Translations under genes and position numbers: made by a program
Notes under the pieces: generated by a model
The model's input: the letters and a program-made list of their open reading frames with translations, nothing else
Database searches by the model: none
Told to the model about the DNA's origin: nothing
Shown: positions 1 through 12,160 of the stretch, in pieces
How positions within the stretch are numbered: the stretch's first letter is position 1
How the letters are laid out: each line of letters opens with the position of its first letter
Assembly (NCBI GenBank): GCA_963675135.1
Contig: OY776123.1
Location: 498,501 to 562,500, forward strand
Length of the DNA: 64,000 nucleotides
Direction of reading: 5' to 3'
Source: Galeopsis tetrahit
Taxonomy: Eukaryota; Streptophyta; Magnoliopsida; Lamiales; Lamiaceae

Positions 1-92
1 CCAAACTGAAATAAAAATAATGGAACCAAATTGATAAATTCGACTCGATTTGGTCGGTTTATTCGGTTTTATCAGCATTATGCACACCCCTA
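1..92. mobile_element. Right end of a low-complexity hAT-like element, cut by the window edge
   Basis: The segment is made of variants of gactcgatttggtcggttta and ends in gcacacccctaa. Read on the minus strand it begins TAGGGGTGTGCA, the same type of terminus as other elements in this window (22058-22389, 38600-38822, 43851-44147). The left end lies outside the window, so no target duplication can be checked. Confidence 0.45.
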
Positions 93-330
93 AAACAGAT
101 AACAGATACTTACCCATTAGCTTTCTCACGTTCCGTGAATAGCTCAACCCAGAAAGGCATCTCGAGAGTCGGTCTGTTTCTACAATTTGACTGTATGAAA
201 CTTCGAAGTGAAACTAAAATCAACATGTGTTTTGCCTTCCGAGTAAAACTTCCCATCTCAAGATGAAGAAAACTGGTGGACTGTAAAAAACCGGGCCAGG
301 TGTGAAGAGTTTGAACATAACTTCTAAAAT

Positions 331-3300
331 TTAGTGACTAATGCAGAGCTCCTGAAATCTCATCAACCTGCAATAAGAATGGCAAAAGTACCATAAATGA
401 GGAACACATGTTATTGCAATGAGAAGTGGTGAGCATTAAATTGTATGAATGATAAGGATTTGCATATACAGATACATAAAACTATCCTGTTCTAAAAGAT
501 CGAAATAGCAGCATTTAGAACTTCATTTTTTAAACTACAAATGTTGTAAAAGACTTAGATTATGAGCTCTCCGAAAGTGGTAGCATGTTAGAAATTCAAA
601 GCTGATTCAATAATTTCACGGGTCTCAAAGCAGTGTTAATTTCACAGGTCTCACCGTTGCAGAAGCACCTTTGGATTATATGGAAATAATTTCTTTTGGT
701 TAAGACTGTTGATGGAAGATGTCAGTGAAACCAAACAGTCCCTAGAGGCCACAAATGGTTGTCTAAAATTTCTGCAGCTCTTACTGGTATCCTTCGATGA
801 TGCTGGATATAATCCCCCCTTGAAATCTGTAGAATCTGTTAAAATCTTTTGCCTCTTTGCACATAATTGGCCTAAACCTTCTCCCATTCCAGGAAATTCT
901 ACAAATAAGCTCCATGAATTGCAAACAACTCGTAATGACCTGGCAGCAATTACGTAAAATTTTAACAGCAAGACCAAATATAGAAGTAAATACAGAGGAA
1001 CTTCTGAATACAAACCTCAATAGGTATTCAGCACAGCTAGATCCGGAGTCTTTTGAGATAAGATAATCAAGAAGAACAACATGATCATAGTGTATCTGAA
1101 AAATATTGAAATGAAACATGAAAGACTGCAGGAGAACAAAAAATGTTGTAGTTAGGACATTGCTTTTTACAAGGCAGTACCTCGGCAAGAAATAAATGAA
1201 ACAAATGTATTGGATTAAACAAGTCAGAAGCAAGGAAGACTAGATGATTCTCCACGTCATAAAGAGGCTCGCCTTTGATAATAAATCTACAAAAGGTTTC
1301 AAGATTTCATGAGAATTGCCCCGATGAGCCCAACTAAAACAGAGATTTTAGAATCACTTACTGATGTTCTGGATAAAATGGCACGTGAAATAGTTGCAAG
1401 AGCATCTCAAACAGGATGTCATCCTACAATTGAAAAGGACGTGATCATTGAGTATAGTACAAATCCATGAAAACTCATACGAAACACAAAAAAGATTCAC
1501 AATACCAAAAAATTATGAATCAAGGTCCCATAACTTTCACTTAAGGGCAAACAAGAGCCACACTGTCTTTAATATCTAGAGAAATAATACAAAATAAACT
1601 TTCTCTGAGATACATAAGACCGTCTTTAACATCTGAGTGAATCCCATAGGCCATAAGTGAAGAGAAATTCAAACAAATGCAAAGTCAAATACAAGAAAAT
1701 ATAAGATTCCGGACCCCAAAAAGAATAAGAACCAATAATCAGAATAATGATAGGTTTCAAAGATAAACTCAATTTAAGTCAGCATATCACAGAAGCTGAG
1801 AAACATTTGTGCCACTAAGTAAAAGTAAATACGAGAATCAAGATGAAAATGTGTGGATATCCATTCAATATTAACAGAGAATGAGAACAAACCTCATCCA
1901 TAAACAACTGTAGAAAGGATACGGTAAACCTCATGCATCTTTCGAAATACAAATCATCATTCAGAAGAATATCAGCAGGAACATGAGATTGAAGCCACTC
2001 ATGGAGCTCAATTAAAGTGTTGCTGTTTTCAGAATCCAACTTTAGTGAACACTTCAAGAAAAGAAAAATGGTCAGCCTTTGTAAGTGGCGAGACGAAATT
2101 GTTCGTTTTTCTAAGTCAAAAATGCTTGAGGAAAATGGCGAGTCTTCTAGAAAGTCATCCTGATCATATCTACCCCCAGTTATAGGTAACACTAAGAGAT
2201 CTTCGAAGTACATGTGGATTAGATGCATCCATTTCACGCTTATACTTTGCTCCATGTGAGTCCTGGAACTAAGCTTGACCATCAGCATCTGTGTGTTCAC
2301 CAAGAATATGCATATAACTAATTGGTTCATTCAAATCTAAATATGCATATATGTAACTTTTGTAAAGAGATAATTGGATGAATATACTTATAGTAACACG
2401 ATGTGTAATGATAGGTATAAGAAAATATAACTTATTCTTCAAACTAGCAGAGACCAAAAACGTCATCTATCAACTATTATCACAATTTTAATTTTACAAG
2501 GATCAAGGCATAAGCAGAAACAGAAATTAAGTTTTACAATGTGATATCTTTTGACATAAACATATTAATCATAAAGGGAAAATAGTTTTTTTGGTCCTGC
2601 AAGTTACCCTTATTTTAATTTAAGTCATGTCGACTTTCACAAGTTGAAAATGGTCCTGTAACTTTCAATTTGTCAACGTCTTGGCCCGGCGACCAACTGT
2701 AAGAGGTGAAACATCAGGTTGACCAATCAGACTTCGCCACGTCAGCATCAACCGGATGTTTATCTCTAATCATAAATGTTGGCAGGACTGGAACCAAAAT
2801 AAGGATAACTTACATGACTAAAAAAACTATTTTACCTAATCATAAATGTTGGCATCCCTTTGCAAAATATTATTCAGAACATCAACAGCGGGTTGCTTAC
2901 CAGCACTTTGTGTCTGAAATAATGAGAGATACGGACATGATAGGAACTTTGAATATCGGGATGGCACCAGGCTGTAATTTTTGGAATAAGGTTGGTGATT
3001 CTGCAAAAAAGTGGAGAAAAACCGTGCCCATCCTCTAGAGAACTGCTTTGATTCACCAAAGAACATAGAAATTGGATGAGATTTCCAAACAACGTTGTTA
3101 ATTCTCTAGGTTGGACAACCTCAATTTGTACCAAATCTTCTGTATTATAGCCAACATAAATCTCTCTCAATAAATCCCAGGGTAAATTCAACATTAAGGA
3201 GCTGACAGAATCTAGATATGCTTTCGTAATTTTGTCATCAAAATCTTGCTTTAGATACTTCTGTATATTACGTAAAACTTGAAAAATAGCAGCCACCACA

Positions 3301-4291
3301 GACCAATTTGCATTTTCCAGTTTTAGCTTCAACGATCGTAAAGTGGATGGATCATAATCTGAATATCTGCCTTCCAATGCACTAGGTTCTGAAGAAGACT
3401 TAAGAGTATTACAGATTGCTAATTCCAAGGAAAGACATAACAATTGCATGTAATCATCCCAATCTCCATACTGCAAAAGAAAAGTCCTTATTGGGATCAA
3501 AAGAACATGAGAGGTGCCATGTTTATATATATGGTGTGCATAAGAACATACTGATGTGAGCAAAAACTCAGAAATGGTCACTAGAGTGTTCACGGCTAAG
3601 TGCTGAACATATCGACTGTTAACAGCAAGCAAAGACATCTGCAAAGAAATCGAGAAATAACAATGTCTGAGAAATGAAAGCAAAATACAAAATATGGTAT
3701 CTGATCAATTAGGAATTATGACTAAGGACAAGGAGAAGCTCTACCAAGATACCAGTGATCTTAGACAAACAGCAACTATTATCGAAAATCGCAGTTGATT
3801 CAATTGAACATTGACTACCATCAGCAGGCTCTGATAAGAGCTCCTGCAAGTAATATGTTTATCTTCATACTAAGAACATTAAGAACTTATGGAATTGAAC
3901 TATTTTGGAGTGACAATGCAAACCTCATCAGAATCATATTCATTTGTTAACTGCTTAACTTCTCTGAATACCTAAAATTAGAAAAGGAGAAGCAGGATTC
4001 AATGTTCGACGAAAATGGGAGAAATCTGGGGCAATAACGATTAAATTGCATAATAATTAAATAGCAAACCTGAGACAGAGCGATTAGCAGTTCTTTTTCA
4101 GTTTCTTCACTCAAAGAATCGGAGGCAATATCCTGCAAGTGTTCAAACCACAAATGAAACTTTTCAGGAAACAGAAACAAATAAATAAAAAGGATGAATA
4201 ATGCGGAAGAAGGGGAAATGGTTACTGAGAAGCGATGAAGCGATTCCTCTAGAAGGCGGCAGATACGCAGGTATTCCGGCCGAGGGCTCAT
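331..4291 (-). CDS. LINES homologue (Lines_N / Lines_C domain protein)
   Basis: Ten-exon model on the minus strand: 4226-4291, 4070-4132, 3924-3971, 3745-3843, 3552-3638, 2901-3470, 1893-2288, 1016-1095, 655-939, 331-367. All junctions are GT-AG and the total is 1731 nt (576 aa). Family hallmarks are visible: the N-terminal core HYFRHKVLMLMVKLS spans the exon 6/7 junction, the middle has VSFLQLFMDE followed by DHVVLLDYLISKDSG and RVVCNSW, and the C terminus has FPYNPKVLLQRLMRFQELC, completed by a 37-nt last exon. The protein is probably a helical-repeat fold. Drosophila Lines acts in embryonic patterning; I know of no established function for the plant protein. The largest intron (2289-2900) carries a MITE. 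The start codon is the first ATG of the conserved frame. Confidence 0.8.
2576..2836. mobile_element. Mutator-like MITE in the LINES intron
   Basis: The ends form an imperfect inverted repeat of about 40 bp: GGGAAAATAGTTTTTTTGGT at the left, and the complement of ACTAAAAAAACTATTTTACC at the right. It is flanked by taatcataaa at 2566-2575 and 2837-2846, a 9-10 bp direct repeat typical of Mutator-type insertion. A third copy of that word, with the flanking tgttggca, lies inside the element at 2767. There is no coding capacity. Confidence 0.7.
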
Positions 4292-4559
4292 TCTCCGGCA
4301 CTCTTTTGCGGCGGCGTTTATACAGTGAGTTCTGTTTGTAATGTCTGGGGAAATGAAAAGATGGCTCGAATTATAAATTTGAGGGTAAAAACAATTTTTT
4401 TTCCACTAATTTTTTTAACTTTTAAAATAATTTTCTATACTTATAAAATTAAGTTGTTTTTAGTCCCTTTATTAATTTATAAAAATAACTCATTTGATAA
4501 TAGGTAAATTGATTTCAAATTTGAGCCTATTCAAAAATTAATCATGATTGTTGTTTTTT

Positions 4560-4990
4560 CAAGGAAAATCTTCGTTTAATAGCAATTGCAAATAACATTT
4601 AGAATACTATCCATACAATTTGGAGGGTCGTTCCATACATGAGAATTATCAACTGTCCTAGCAACTCTTGTAAATCGGTGGGCTTTTTCATTGGTCTCAA
4701 GATAGATAAAATGAACATAGGCAATTAACCTCTTACAAGAACCGACTATATATTCAAACACAGAATTGCACCTCTTTGAATAATGAATTGCATCCACAAC
4801 CAGCTTCGCATCCATCTCCACAATAACGTGTTGGTAGTCCAACTGTTTTACCCATGACAAGACCTCGTATAGCCCGATGGCTTTGCCTTCATCAACTCGC
4901 ACAAGACTAGGCATTGTGACTGTCCGACATCTCACGAACTCCCCTGTTTCAGAATGTATAATGTATTCATGGATTGGTTTTAAAATTTTT
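4560..4990 (-). pseudogene. LINE-type RNase H domain remnant
   Basis: An open stretch on the minus strand (stop near 4576, open past 4935) reads as the plant LINE RNase H (RVT_3) domain: TGEFVRCRTVTMP, RVDEGKAIGLYEVLSWV, VEMDAKLVVDAI and a tail with NEKAHRFTRVART and WNDPPNCM. The rest of the retrotransposon is absent, as expected for a 5'-truncated insertion. No start codon fits and no reverse transcriptase is visible. Confidence 0.7.
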
Positions 4991-5397
4991 TGAAAATATT
5001 TATAGACTCAAAATTCATTAATTCTGAAATGATTCATCGAAAAATTCACTCCAATATGTTACAAATCAATCTCAATTCGAATTGAGTCGATAATGGACTA
5101 AAACACAAATTTCATAAATATAAAAATGACTTTAAAATTGAAAAAACAAAAATTATACCTCTTATATTCATAATATAAGAAGTTTTACATTTTTTAATAC
5201 AAATTATTTGTATTTTTTTTCAAATTTACTTAAGATTGATAAATACTTATTATTTCTAAATTTTATTATTTCTATTAAAATTGGAAATGTTTTTATAATT
5301 ATAATTGAGATTAAAAAAAATTAAACAAAAAAAAAAAGTGGGGGAGAAATTTGAAGAAGAGGAAGCTCATTAGCACCCAAACACTTTTTAAACTTTT

Positions 5398-7527
5398 ATG
5401 CCGCCGCACGTCGGAGCTTCTTCCATAGCCACCCACCTCATTAGAAAATGCGCCGCCACTACCGCTCTCCGAGAAGCGCGTCGCCTCCACGCTCTCCTTA
5501 CTACAACACCCATGCCAACGGAATCCCCATTATTCCTACACAACAACATCATCTCCATGTACGCCCGTTGTGGGTCTTTCAACGACTCCCACCACCTGTT
5601 CGACAAAATGCCTCACAGAAATATCGTATCTTACAACGCCCTTATTTCCGCCTATTCTCGTAGCCCTGATCTTGCTCATTTGGCGTTTCAGCTGTTTAAT
5701 CAATTGGAGAACAAAAACCTATCGCCAAATGGGTTAACTCTCACGAGTCTTCTGCAGGCGTCGGCTGAACTTGGAGACTTGATTGTCGGCTCTTCACTGC
5801 ATTCTCAGTGTCTGAAAATTGGATTCTTGGATAATCTTCGAGTTCAGACATGTTTACTTGGGATGTATTCGAAATGTGGGAGTGTAGATTATGCTAAGAA
5901 AGTGTTTTTCCAAATGGTGGATAAAGATGTTATAGCATGGAACTCGATTATATCAGGCTATGTGAAGAATGGCAGAGTATTAGAAAGCCTTGCACTTTTT
6001 CATAGCATGTTAATGGATGGTATCAATCCCACCCAATTCACATACTCATTGGTGTTAAATGCGTGTGCCAAGATTCAAGATTATGGCAATGGGAGGCTTA
6101 TTCATGCCAAAGTTCTTACATCGGGCACGTTCGTCGATTTGCCTCTGCACAACTCTCTTCTTGATATGTATTGTAGCTGTGGTGACACCCGTACAGGCAT
6201 TGATGTGTTTTATAGGATTGGTAATCCGGATTTGGTTTCTTGGAACACAATGATAGGTGGGTATTCGGAGAACGGGGTTGGAGGGAAGGCGATGGATGTG
6301 TTCATTCAACTTATACGAGTGTCTCGTCTGAAACCCGATGAGTACACCTTAGCAGCTGTTATTTCCGGTACAAGTGGATTCCCGTCTCGTGAATATGGAA
6401 AGCCACTCCATGCTCACACTGAGAAAACAGGGCTAATGAGGAGTGTGTTCATCGGGAGCTCACTCGTATCCATGTATTTAATCAATGATGATTCTGTCTC
6501 GTCTCAAAAGATTTTCAGTTCGTTTTCGTTTAAAGATGCTGTCCTTTGGACAGACATGATTGCTGGGCATGTTAGGATAGGTGAAAGTGAGGCTGCATTG
6601 CGTTTCTTTCGAGCAATGTGGGACGAAGGTTTATATATAGATAGTTTCATACTTAGTAGTGTCTTAGCTGCATGTGCTGATCTTGTGACTCTAAGACAAG
6701 GTGAAATGATCCATTGTTTAGCCTTGAAGACGGGAAACAACGCTGAGGTCTGTGTGCATAGCAGTCTCATCGATATGTATGCCAAAAACGGGGAAATTGA
6801 AGATGCTGAATACATATTTTCTTGCCAGAGTGACTGTGATTTAATGTGTTGGAACTCAATGCTTACAGGATACAGTCACCATGGAAAGGCTAAGGAGGCA
6901 TTTCAAATCTTCTTTAAAATGCTAAAGCATGGTTTAAAACCGGATCAAGTGACGTTTCTCTCAGTTCTTGCTGCTTGTAACCATTGTGGGATGGTGGAAA
7001 AAAGTCGGTATTTCTGGAGAAGTATGAAGGGAGAAGGTTTTAGAGCAGGCCCGAAGCATTATTCTTGCATGATAAGCTTGTTAAGTCGAGCTGGATTATG
7101 GGAGGAGGCGGAGGAAATGATCGTTGAATCGGGTTTTGGAGGTGAGGATTTGGAATCGTGGAGAAGTGTTTTGAGCTCGTGCATTAAGAATGGAAACGTG
7201 AGAGAAGGTATTCGTGCTGCTGAAGAGATTCTGAGGATTGATGCAGAGGATAGTGGTGCGAATTTGATGCTTACTAAACTGTACGGTGCAGCAGGGAGGT
7301 GGGACGATGTTCTGGAGACGAGGAGGAAGATGAGGAAGACGATGGTGGAAAAGGAGAACCCGGGTTTAAGCTGGATTGAGGTCCGGAATAGTTTTCACGC
7401 CTTCTTTTCCGGTGAGCAGGAAAACGGTGAAATTCGGGCCGAGCTGGGTAAGCTGTCCGCAAACATTATGCAAAATGTGGTAGAGGACGCAGACGCTACA
7501 GGGGTGTTTGTAAATTCCATCAAATGA
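5398..7527 (+). CDS. PLS-class pentatricopeptide repeat protein, E subgroup (At3g50420-like)
   Basis: Single-exon gene of 709 aa, the usual architecture for plant PPR genes. It has tandem repeats of 31-36 aa throughout, for example NIVSYNALISAYSRS, DVIAWNSIISGYVKNG, DLVSWNTMIGGYSENG and DLMCWNSMLTGYSHHG. The E-type tail begins after about residue 590 and includes NPGLSWIEV; there is no DYW domain. Such proteins bind organellar RNA one repeat per base and usually act in editing, splicing or stability in mitochondria or plastids. The N terminus is Ala/Arg/Ser-rich, compatible with an organelle transit peptide. The protein matches what I remember of Arabidopsis At3g50420 along most of its length. 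The RNA target cannot be read from the sequence. Confidence 0.93.
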   Translation: MPPHVGASSIATHLIRKCAATTALREARRLHALLTTTPMPTESPLFLHNNIISMYARCGSFNDSHHLFDKMPHRNIVSYNALISAYSRSPDLAHLAFQLFNQLENKNLSPNGLTLTSLLQASAELGDLIVGSSLHSQCLKIGFLDNLRVQTCLLGMYSKCGSVDYAKKVFFQMVDKDVIAWNSIISGYVKNGRVLESLALFHSMLMDGINPTQFTYSLVLNACAKIQDYGNGRLIHAKVLTSGTFVDLPLHNSLLDMYCSCGDTRTGIDVFYRIGNPDLVSWNTMIGGYSENGVGGKAMDVFIQLIRVSRLKPDEYTLAAVISGTSGFPSREYGKPLHAHTEKTGLMRSVFIGSSLVSMYLINDDSVSSQKIFSSFSFKDAVLWTDMIAGHVRIGESEAALRFFRAMWDEGLYIDSFILSSVLAACADLVTLRQGEMIHCLALKTGNNAEVCVHSSLIDMYAKNGEIEDAEYIFSCQSDCDLMCWNSMLTGYSHHGKAKEAFQIFFKMLKHGLKPDQVTFLSVLAACNHCGMVEKSRYFWRSMKGEGFRAGPKHYSCMISLLSRAGLWEEAEEMIVESGFGGEDLESWRSVLSSCIKNGNVREGIRAAEEILRIDAEDSGANLMLTKLYGAAGRWDDVLETRRKMRKTMVEKENPGLSWIEVRNSFHAFFSGEQENGEIRAELGKLSANIMQNVVEDADATGVFVNSIK

Positions 7528-8169
7528 GTCTGAATTACTCTTTTAAAGGGGGAAAAAAACGAATGAGATCACATGTTCTAATTTTAGAGTTCCACATTTT
7601 ATTCCACTATAGGGATGATTGATACAAACCAAAATGACAAAATTAAAACCTTATATGCGAACGAAGAGAGTATATAACATAACATTTTTTGCTCTTATGC
7701 ATTAATTTCACATAAATAACGGCATAAAATTCCAAAACAAGCACACACATCTTGCTTTTTATCGGAATTTCAAAATCCTAAAGATTTCGAAAACGGTATT
7801 AAAAAACGACTCTAGACTCTATACTCAAAACGAACATTGCCTAAATAGCTCAAGATTGTTATTACAAAGGCTCAAAGATTATGAATGAATCGAACCCAAG
7901 ATGATACTTTTGTAAGGAAAATAGCAATTTCTAAGCAAATACAAAAAAGCAATCTTGTTAGAATACATTTTTATGGGGGGTTGGGTTATTTTCCAGCAAC
8001 AAAATCCAGAAACCCGGAAAAAGAGATGTGTGAATGCCAATTCAATTCAACATCGCATGCGCCAGTTCGTTATCTGAATTCATATCAGACACAAGCGAAT
8101 GAATCATACTTGTGAGTTGGGATTGAAGAAAGCTGGATAGTAACAATGATGATGATGCCATCTTCCATA

Positions 8170-11100
8170 CTAGCGACGTCCAGTGCGACTTTTTGCTCTT
8201 GCCTTCTGCAAAAACACCAAATGAGAGGGTAGCTATTATTGAAAATATCTCGAGCAAACCAAACACATATAAACAAAAAGGCATAAACTTCTATAACTTG
8301 TTCACAGAAGTTTTATGGTGAACTTGTAATATTGTTTAGCATACGAAGTATCATGGTTTAATTATTTTGAGAAGAATATTACTTAGAGTTCACGTTAAAC
8401 TGATTCACAGGAGACCTACTCAAACAATAATAGCACGTGTTTAACACAGGGAATCGAATCAAGCTACTTGACACAATCCAAGAATGTTTAGTTAACAAGC
8501 AGATCACACTACACATTATTTGAAACTTGAAAGTCTATGATAGTTTCAAACCAAACCTAAATGCCAACTTGTTCAATTAAACTAAACTCTTTACACCCTA
8601 AAGCATGAATATACACAGTATGTAGTCAGTATTCTCATAATTGGTGAAACAGTACATGTATTATTGATTAGTCTATGAAAGTTTCAAACCAAACCTAAAT
8701 ACCAATTTGCTCAATTAAACTAAACGCTTTACACCCTAAAGCATGAACATACACAGTATGTAGCCATTATTCTCGTATTTGGCAAAAAAGTACATGCATT
8801 ATTGATTAGGGAAAGCATTCCCCACCCCCTACCCGGCTACCCCACAAAAAAAGCAGAGCAAAATTCGAAGAAAGTCAAATTTACTTACTGATGCAGTTCC
8901 AAAGCTTGCTCCTGATCCTGTTGCAGCTCCTATAACAAAATAAAGGACGTCCAGTGAGTGAAAATATACCAACAAGACTAAACTTGTTAAATATGGCATT
9001 ACTTTCTCTTCCCTCTTCTTTTCTTTTTCATTTTGGTGTTCATAAAAATCTTAACCTAGTTAGAAAATTGATGTCACAATTTTACTGACCTGTGGCAAAA
9101 GGTGTTGAAAAGTTCGAAACTCCAGAAGCAGGGGTTGAACCAAACAAAGGAGTTGAAATGCTAAAGGCAGACGATGAGGCACCAAAAGGTGATGACTGGG
9201 CAGGAGTAGCACCTCCTAACGATGGGAAAGGGGAAGAAGTGCTGGGGCCCGTGGGGGTAGAGAACAGAGAAGGAGTTGATGTGGCAGCAGCAGGAGTAGG
9301 AGTAGAAAAGAGTCCACCTCCACTTGATGCTGGTACAGTAGCAGAAGTGTTTGTTGGATTTGATGCCCCAGTTGGAGCTGAAATGGAAACAGGCCCCGTA
9401 GCCTGACCCGTTGATTGTGATGATACTGCGGGTAAATGGATAGTTGGGTGCACCCTTCGGGCAGCAGCCTCCTGTTTTGCTGTTTCCCTCCGATCAGCCT
9501 CGAGAAATGGATTGTTTTCATCTCCTCGGCGCCGTTGGTCAGCAAGATATGCAGTTCTCATCGATACAATGTACTGATGAATGCTTTCCACCTAACAATC
9601 ATTAGGGAAGTATATTATTGGCAAAACATACCAAGCCATAACAAAGAGTTAATATCAAGAATCGGCCTGTAACTTAGGCTGTGTCCAATTTTAGTCTGGT
9701 AAATTTAATTTTTCTCTCGATTTTGGACTTTTTGGTGTCGATTTTGGTCCAAGAGGACCAAAATTTGAAAAAAAGCAAAAACACACAGAACTGAAAGTCG
9801 ACACGCCTTACGTTACAGGAAGGTTCTTGTGAACTCCCACAATAAAATACTTGGAAATAACTAAGGAGCAGTCCAAGCAGAAAGGAAAACTATGTTGAAC
9901 CTATCTTCAATGGGGTAAACTAAACACAGTGCGGAAGAAAAAGTTGATCATAGGAAAATTAAATCTTGATAGACATCCTTTTGTGAAATCCAGCAGTATA
10001 ATACATGATTGAGAAGAAAACATGAATCAGCATCTTATTGACAGAGAGAACGACAGTTAGTCAACCTCAAAACAAGTTGTGAACATTAAATTCAATCTAG
10101 CGTGCCAGTCTTCAAATGTTATTGACAGAGAGCATACTAGTAAGTGAACTTCAAAATATGGATTGTGAGCATATAAAATATATATATAGGCTCGAAAATG
10201 CCAGCCTCTAAATCAATTGACAGAGTGCACACCAACAAGTGAACTTCAAAAAATAGATAATTAACATAAGTTAACATATAAATTTTAAAAAATAATACAT
10301 GAAAAGGCTCTGAAACATGAATCAAAATTGTATTGGAAATTTGGAATCCTCTTTCGCAATGCCAAAAAACTCATGAACTCTCTGTGAAGAACAAATTTGA
10401 CAAATTAATCTCGTCAACAGAACTACTATAAACATTCAGATTTTCCCTACATAGTTTTGGGGGGAGGGGGTTGGGTGAATATTTCCTAAACAAATAAATT
10501 GAAGTTTTGTGTGACCTCGCTAGCTTGGAACATTCATGTATAGAATGCAATCATCATACAAATATGTTCCAGAGTACAAGGTGAACAACAAAAACAATGA
10601 CAAAAGGGTGAAACCAAATAAGCTTCAAAGTTGATGCAACAATATTAACCATTTAGCAAAGAATGTATAAGTCAGTGTCATATGACATCACAAGATCAGA
10701 AAAAGGTATAAATAGATACATACATCCATTGATCAGTCATAATCAAGAAGCCAAAAAAGTCATGGAGGTAGAAGGAACAGTGACTTAGGATATTCAGATG
10801 CCAAAAAAAAAAAAAACAGAGTTAACCTCCTCATTACCTTTGAAGCAACGTGCACAAAGAAATCATGAACATTTGTCATGACTTTAGGCAGGGATTGCAA
10901 CAGCGAAGAACTCGAATTCAAAGACTGTTTTTCAGAGTCTAAGAGAAGCAATTGTTCTAATTCTTCAATCCACTGACGACACTCAGATAGATACTTCTCA
11001 AATCTGACAATAGTTTGGTGTAAAAATGGAGATGGCTTCTTCGCTAGTCCGCTATAAAAATCATAGACTGGAACAATAGAATTTCCTGCAGGTTGATTAC

Positions 11101-12033
11101 TTGAAGTTTGAGCAACAGTTGCTCCTGTAGGTTGGGAAGGTGCAGTGGCACCTGCTGCAGAACCTTTATTTTGGTGAAGAAACCTGGGTCGTAAGATCAT
11201 AAAGGATCGAACTGCAACTTCTGTATTTCGTAGCATATCTTTCACAACAAACATTAGCTCATTTAGTGATGCCTTCTGTCTTTCCATAGCTATACTAATT
11301 CCACCAAGTTCCTGTAGTAGTAACAATAAGTAACAAATGGAAATTCAAAATTTTGTGAAATGAATCATATTTCTGAATTATGCAGAGTGGCAAATAAGGG
11401 GCCATGAAACATATCTCCAGAATGAGCAAAATTCTTCCATTAAAACCAATCAAATATCAGCATCATATACTAATTACAAATTTTACCAGGAAATATAAGT
11501 AAATTTGCATGAAAAAAAAAATTGTCAAAAGTTTAGAAATAACACAAACCTGAACAGTATAGCTAGTATCAAGCTCAAATCCATTGTTTGACACAGACGA
11601 GTCATAAAGCCTGCTGCACTGGTCAAATCGCTGGCTTTCGTCTCTGTACTCCAGTATTCTCTCCCTTCACACACAGAAAACTTCAATAATTCCTAATTAT
11701 CCCCAAAACAAACAATCAATCGAAATGCTGAAGAAAAAGGAAAATTTACTCGATTTGAAGTAGAACTTTCTGCGAATCAGGATGAAGATCAGCCCATTTG
11801 GTACTATAATTAGCGGGAACTTTGTCGTTCGTGAAAAGATAAAGCTGCGGCTGCGACGGCGGCGGCGCCTGAGGTTGCTGTTGCTGTTGCGGTTGGAGAT
11901 TTAATTGGAAAGGGGATTGTTGCTGCTGCTGCTGTTGTTGTTGGGGTTGGAATGGGGAGGGTTGTTGAAATGGAGACGAGAATATAGATTGTTGTGGCTG
12001 CTGCTGCTGTTGAGGAGTGAATGAGAACGCCAT
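8170..12033 (-). CDS. NUP58: Nuclear pore complex protein NUP58 (FG nucleoporin)
   Basis: Six exons on the minus strand: 11750-12033, 11550-11664, 10838-11311, 9090-9591, 8889-8929, 8170-8205; 1452 nt, 483 aa. The N terminus is Gln/Pro-rich (residues about 5-65) with scattered F/FSP motifs. The conserved helical region follows (YSTKWADLHPDSQK, QIEERILEYRDESQRFDQC, later RFEKYLSECRQWIEELEQLL). The C-terminal part is Ser/Thr/Pro-rich with FG-type motifs (SLFSTPT, SPFGAS, PLFGST), ending KARAKSRTGRR. In the family, Nup58 pairs with Nup54 and Nup62 in the central channel and its FG repeats bind transport receptors. Exon 2 uses the first of several AG sites, giving QIEERILEYR; the other AG choices shift the frame or drop residues. 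A telo-box lies about 120 bp upstream. Confidence 0.9.
8534..8809. repeat. Tandem duplication, 2 x 138 bp, in the last large NUP58 intron
   Basis: Copies 8534-8671 and 8672-8809 both begin tctatga.agtttcaaacc and end attattgattag. They differ at about a dozen positions and have equal length. The duplication is intronic and non-coding. Confidence 0.85.
10035..10290. repeat. Degenerate tandem repeat in NUP58 intron 3
   Basis: Three diverged units, starting near 10035, 10119 and 10215, share attgacagag followed by gtgaacttcaaaa and a gccag segment. The period drifts from about 84 to 96 bp. Confidence 0.55.
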
Positions 12034-12150
12034 TTTTGGGGATTATTTGCGATTTTGAGATTCAAATTACAAATTTGAAGCCTTTTTCAAGATTTTCATA
12101 CATGGAAGAGCGTTGTTGAAGAAAATAAAAACCCTATCATTCTCGATTCA

Positions 12151-12160
12151 AAACCCTAAA
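12151..12160 (+). promoter_or_regulatory. Telo-box upstream of NUP58
   Basis: AAACCCTAAA lies about 120 bp upstream of the NUP58 ATG. This motif is common near the transcription start of plant genes active in dividing cells. The site is read directly; its function is inferred. Confidence 0.4.

Noticed and set aside
6055..6815. Minus-strand frames within the PPR gene
   Set aside because: Antisense shadows of a clearly conserved coding sequence.
9092..9406. Plus-strand Gly/Val/Glu-rich frame
   Set aside because: Antisense shadow of the Ser/Thr/Pro-rich NUP58 exon 4.
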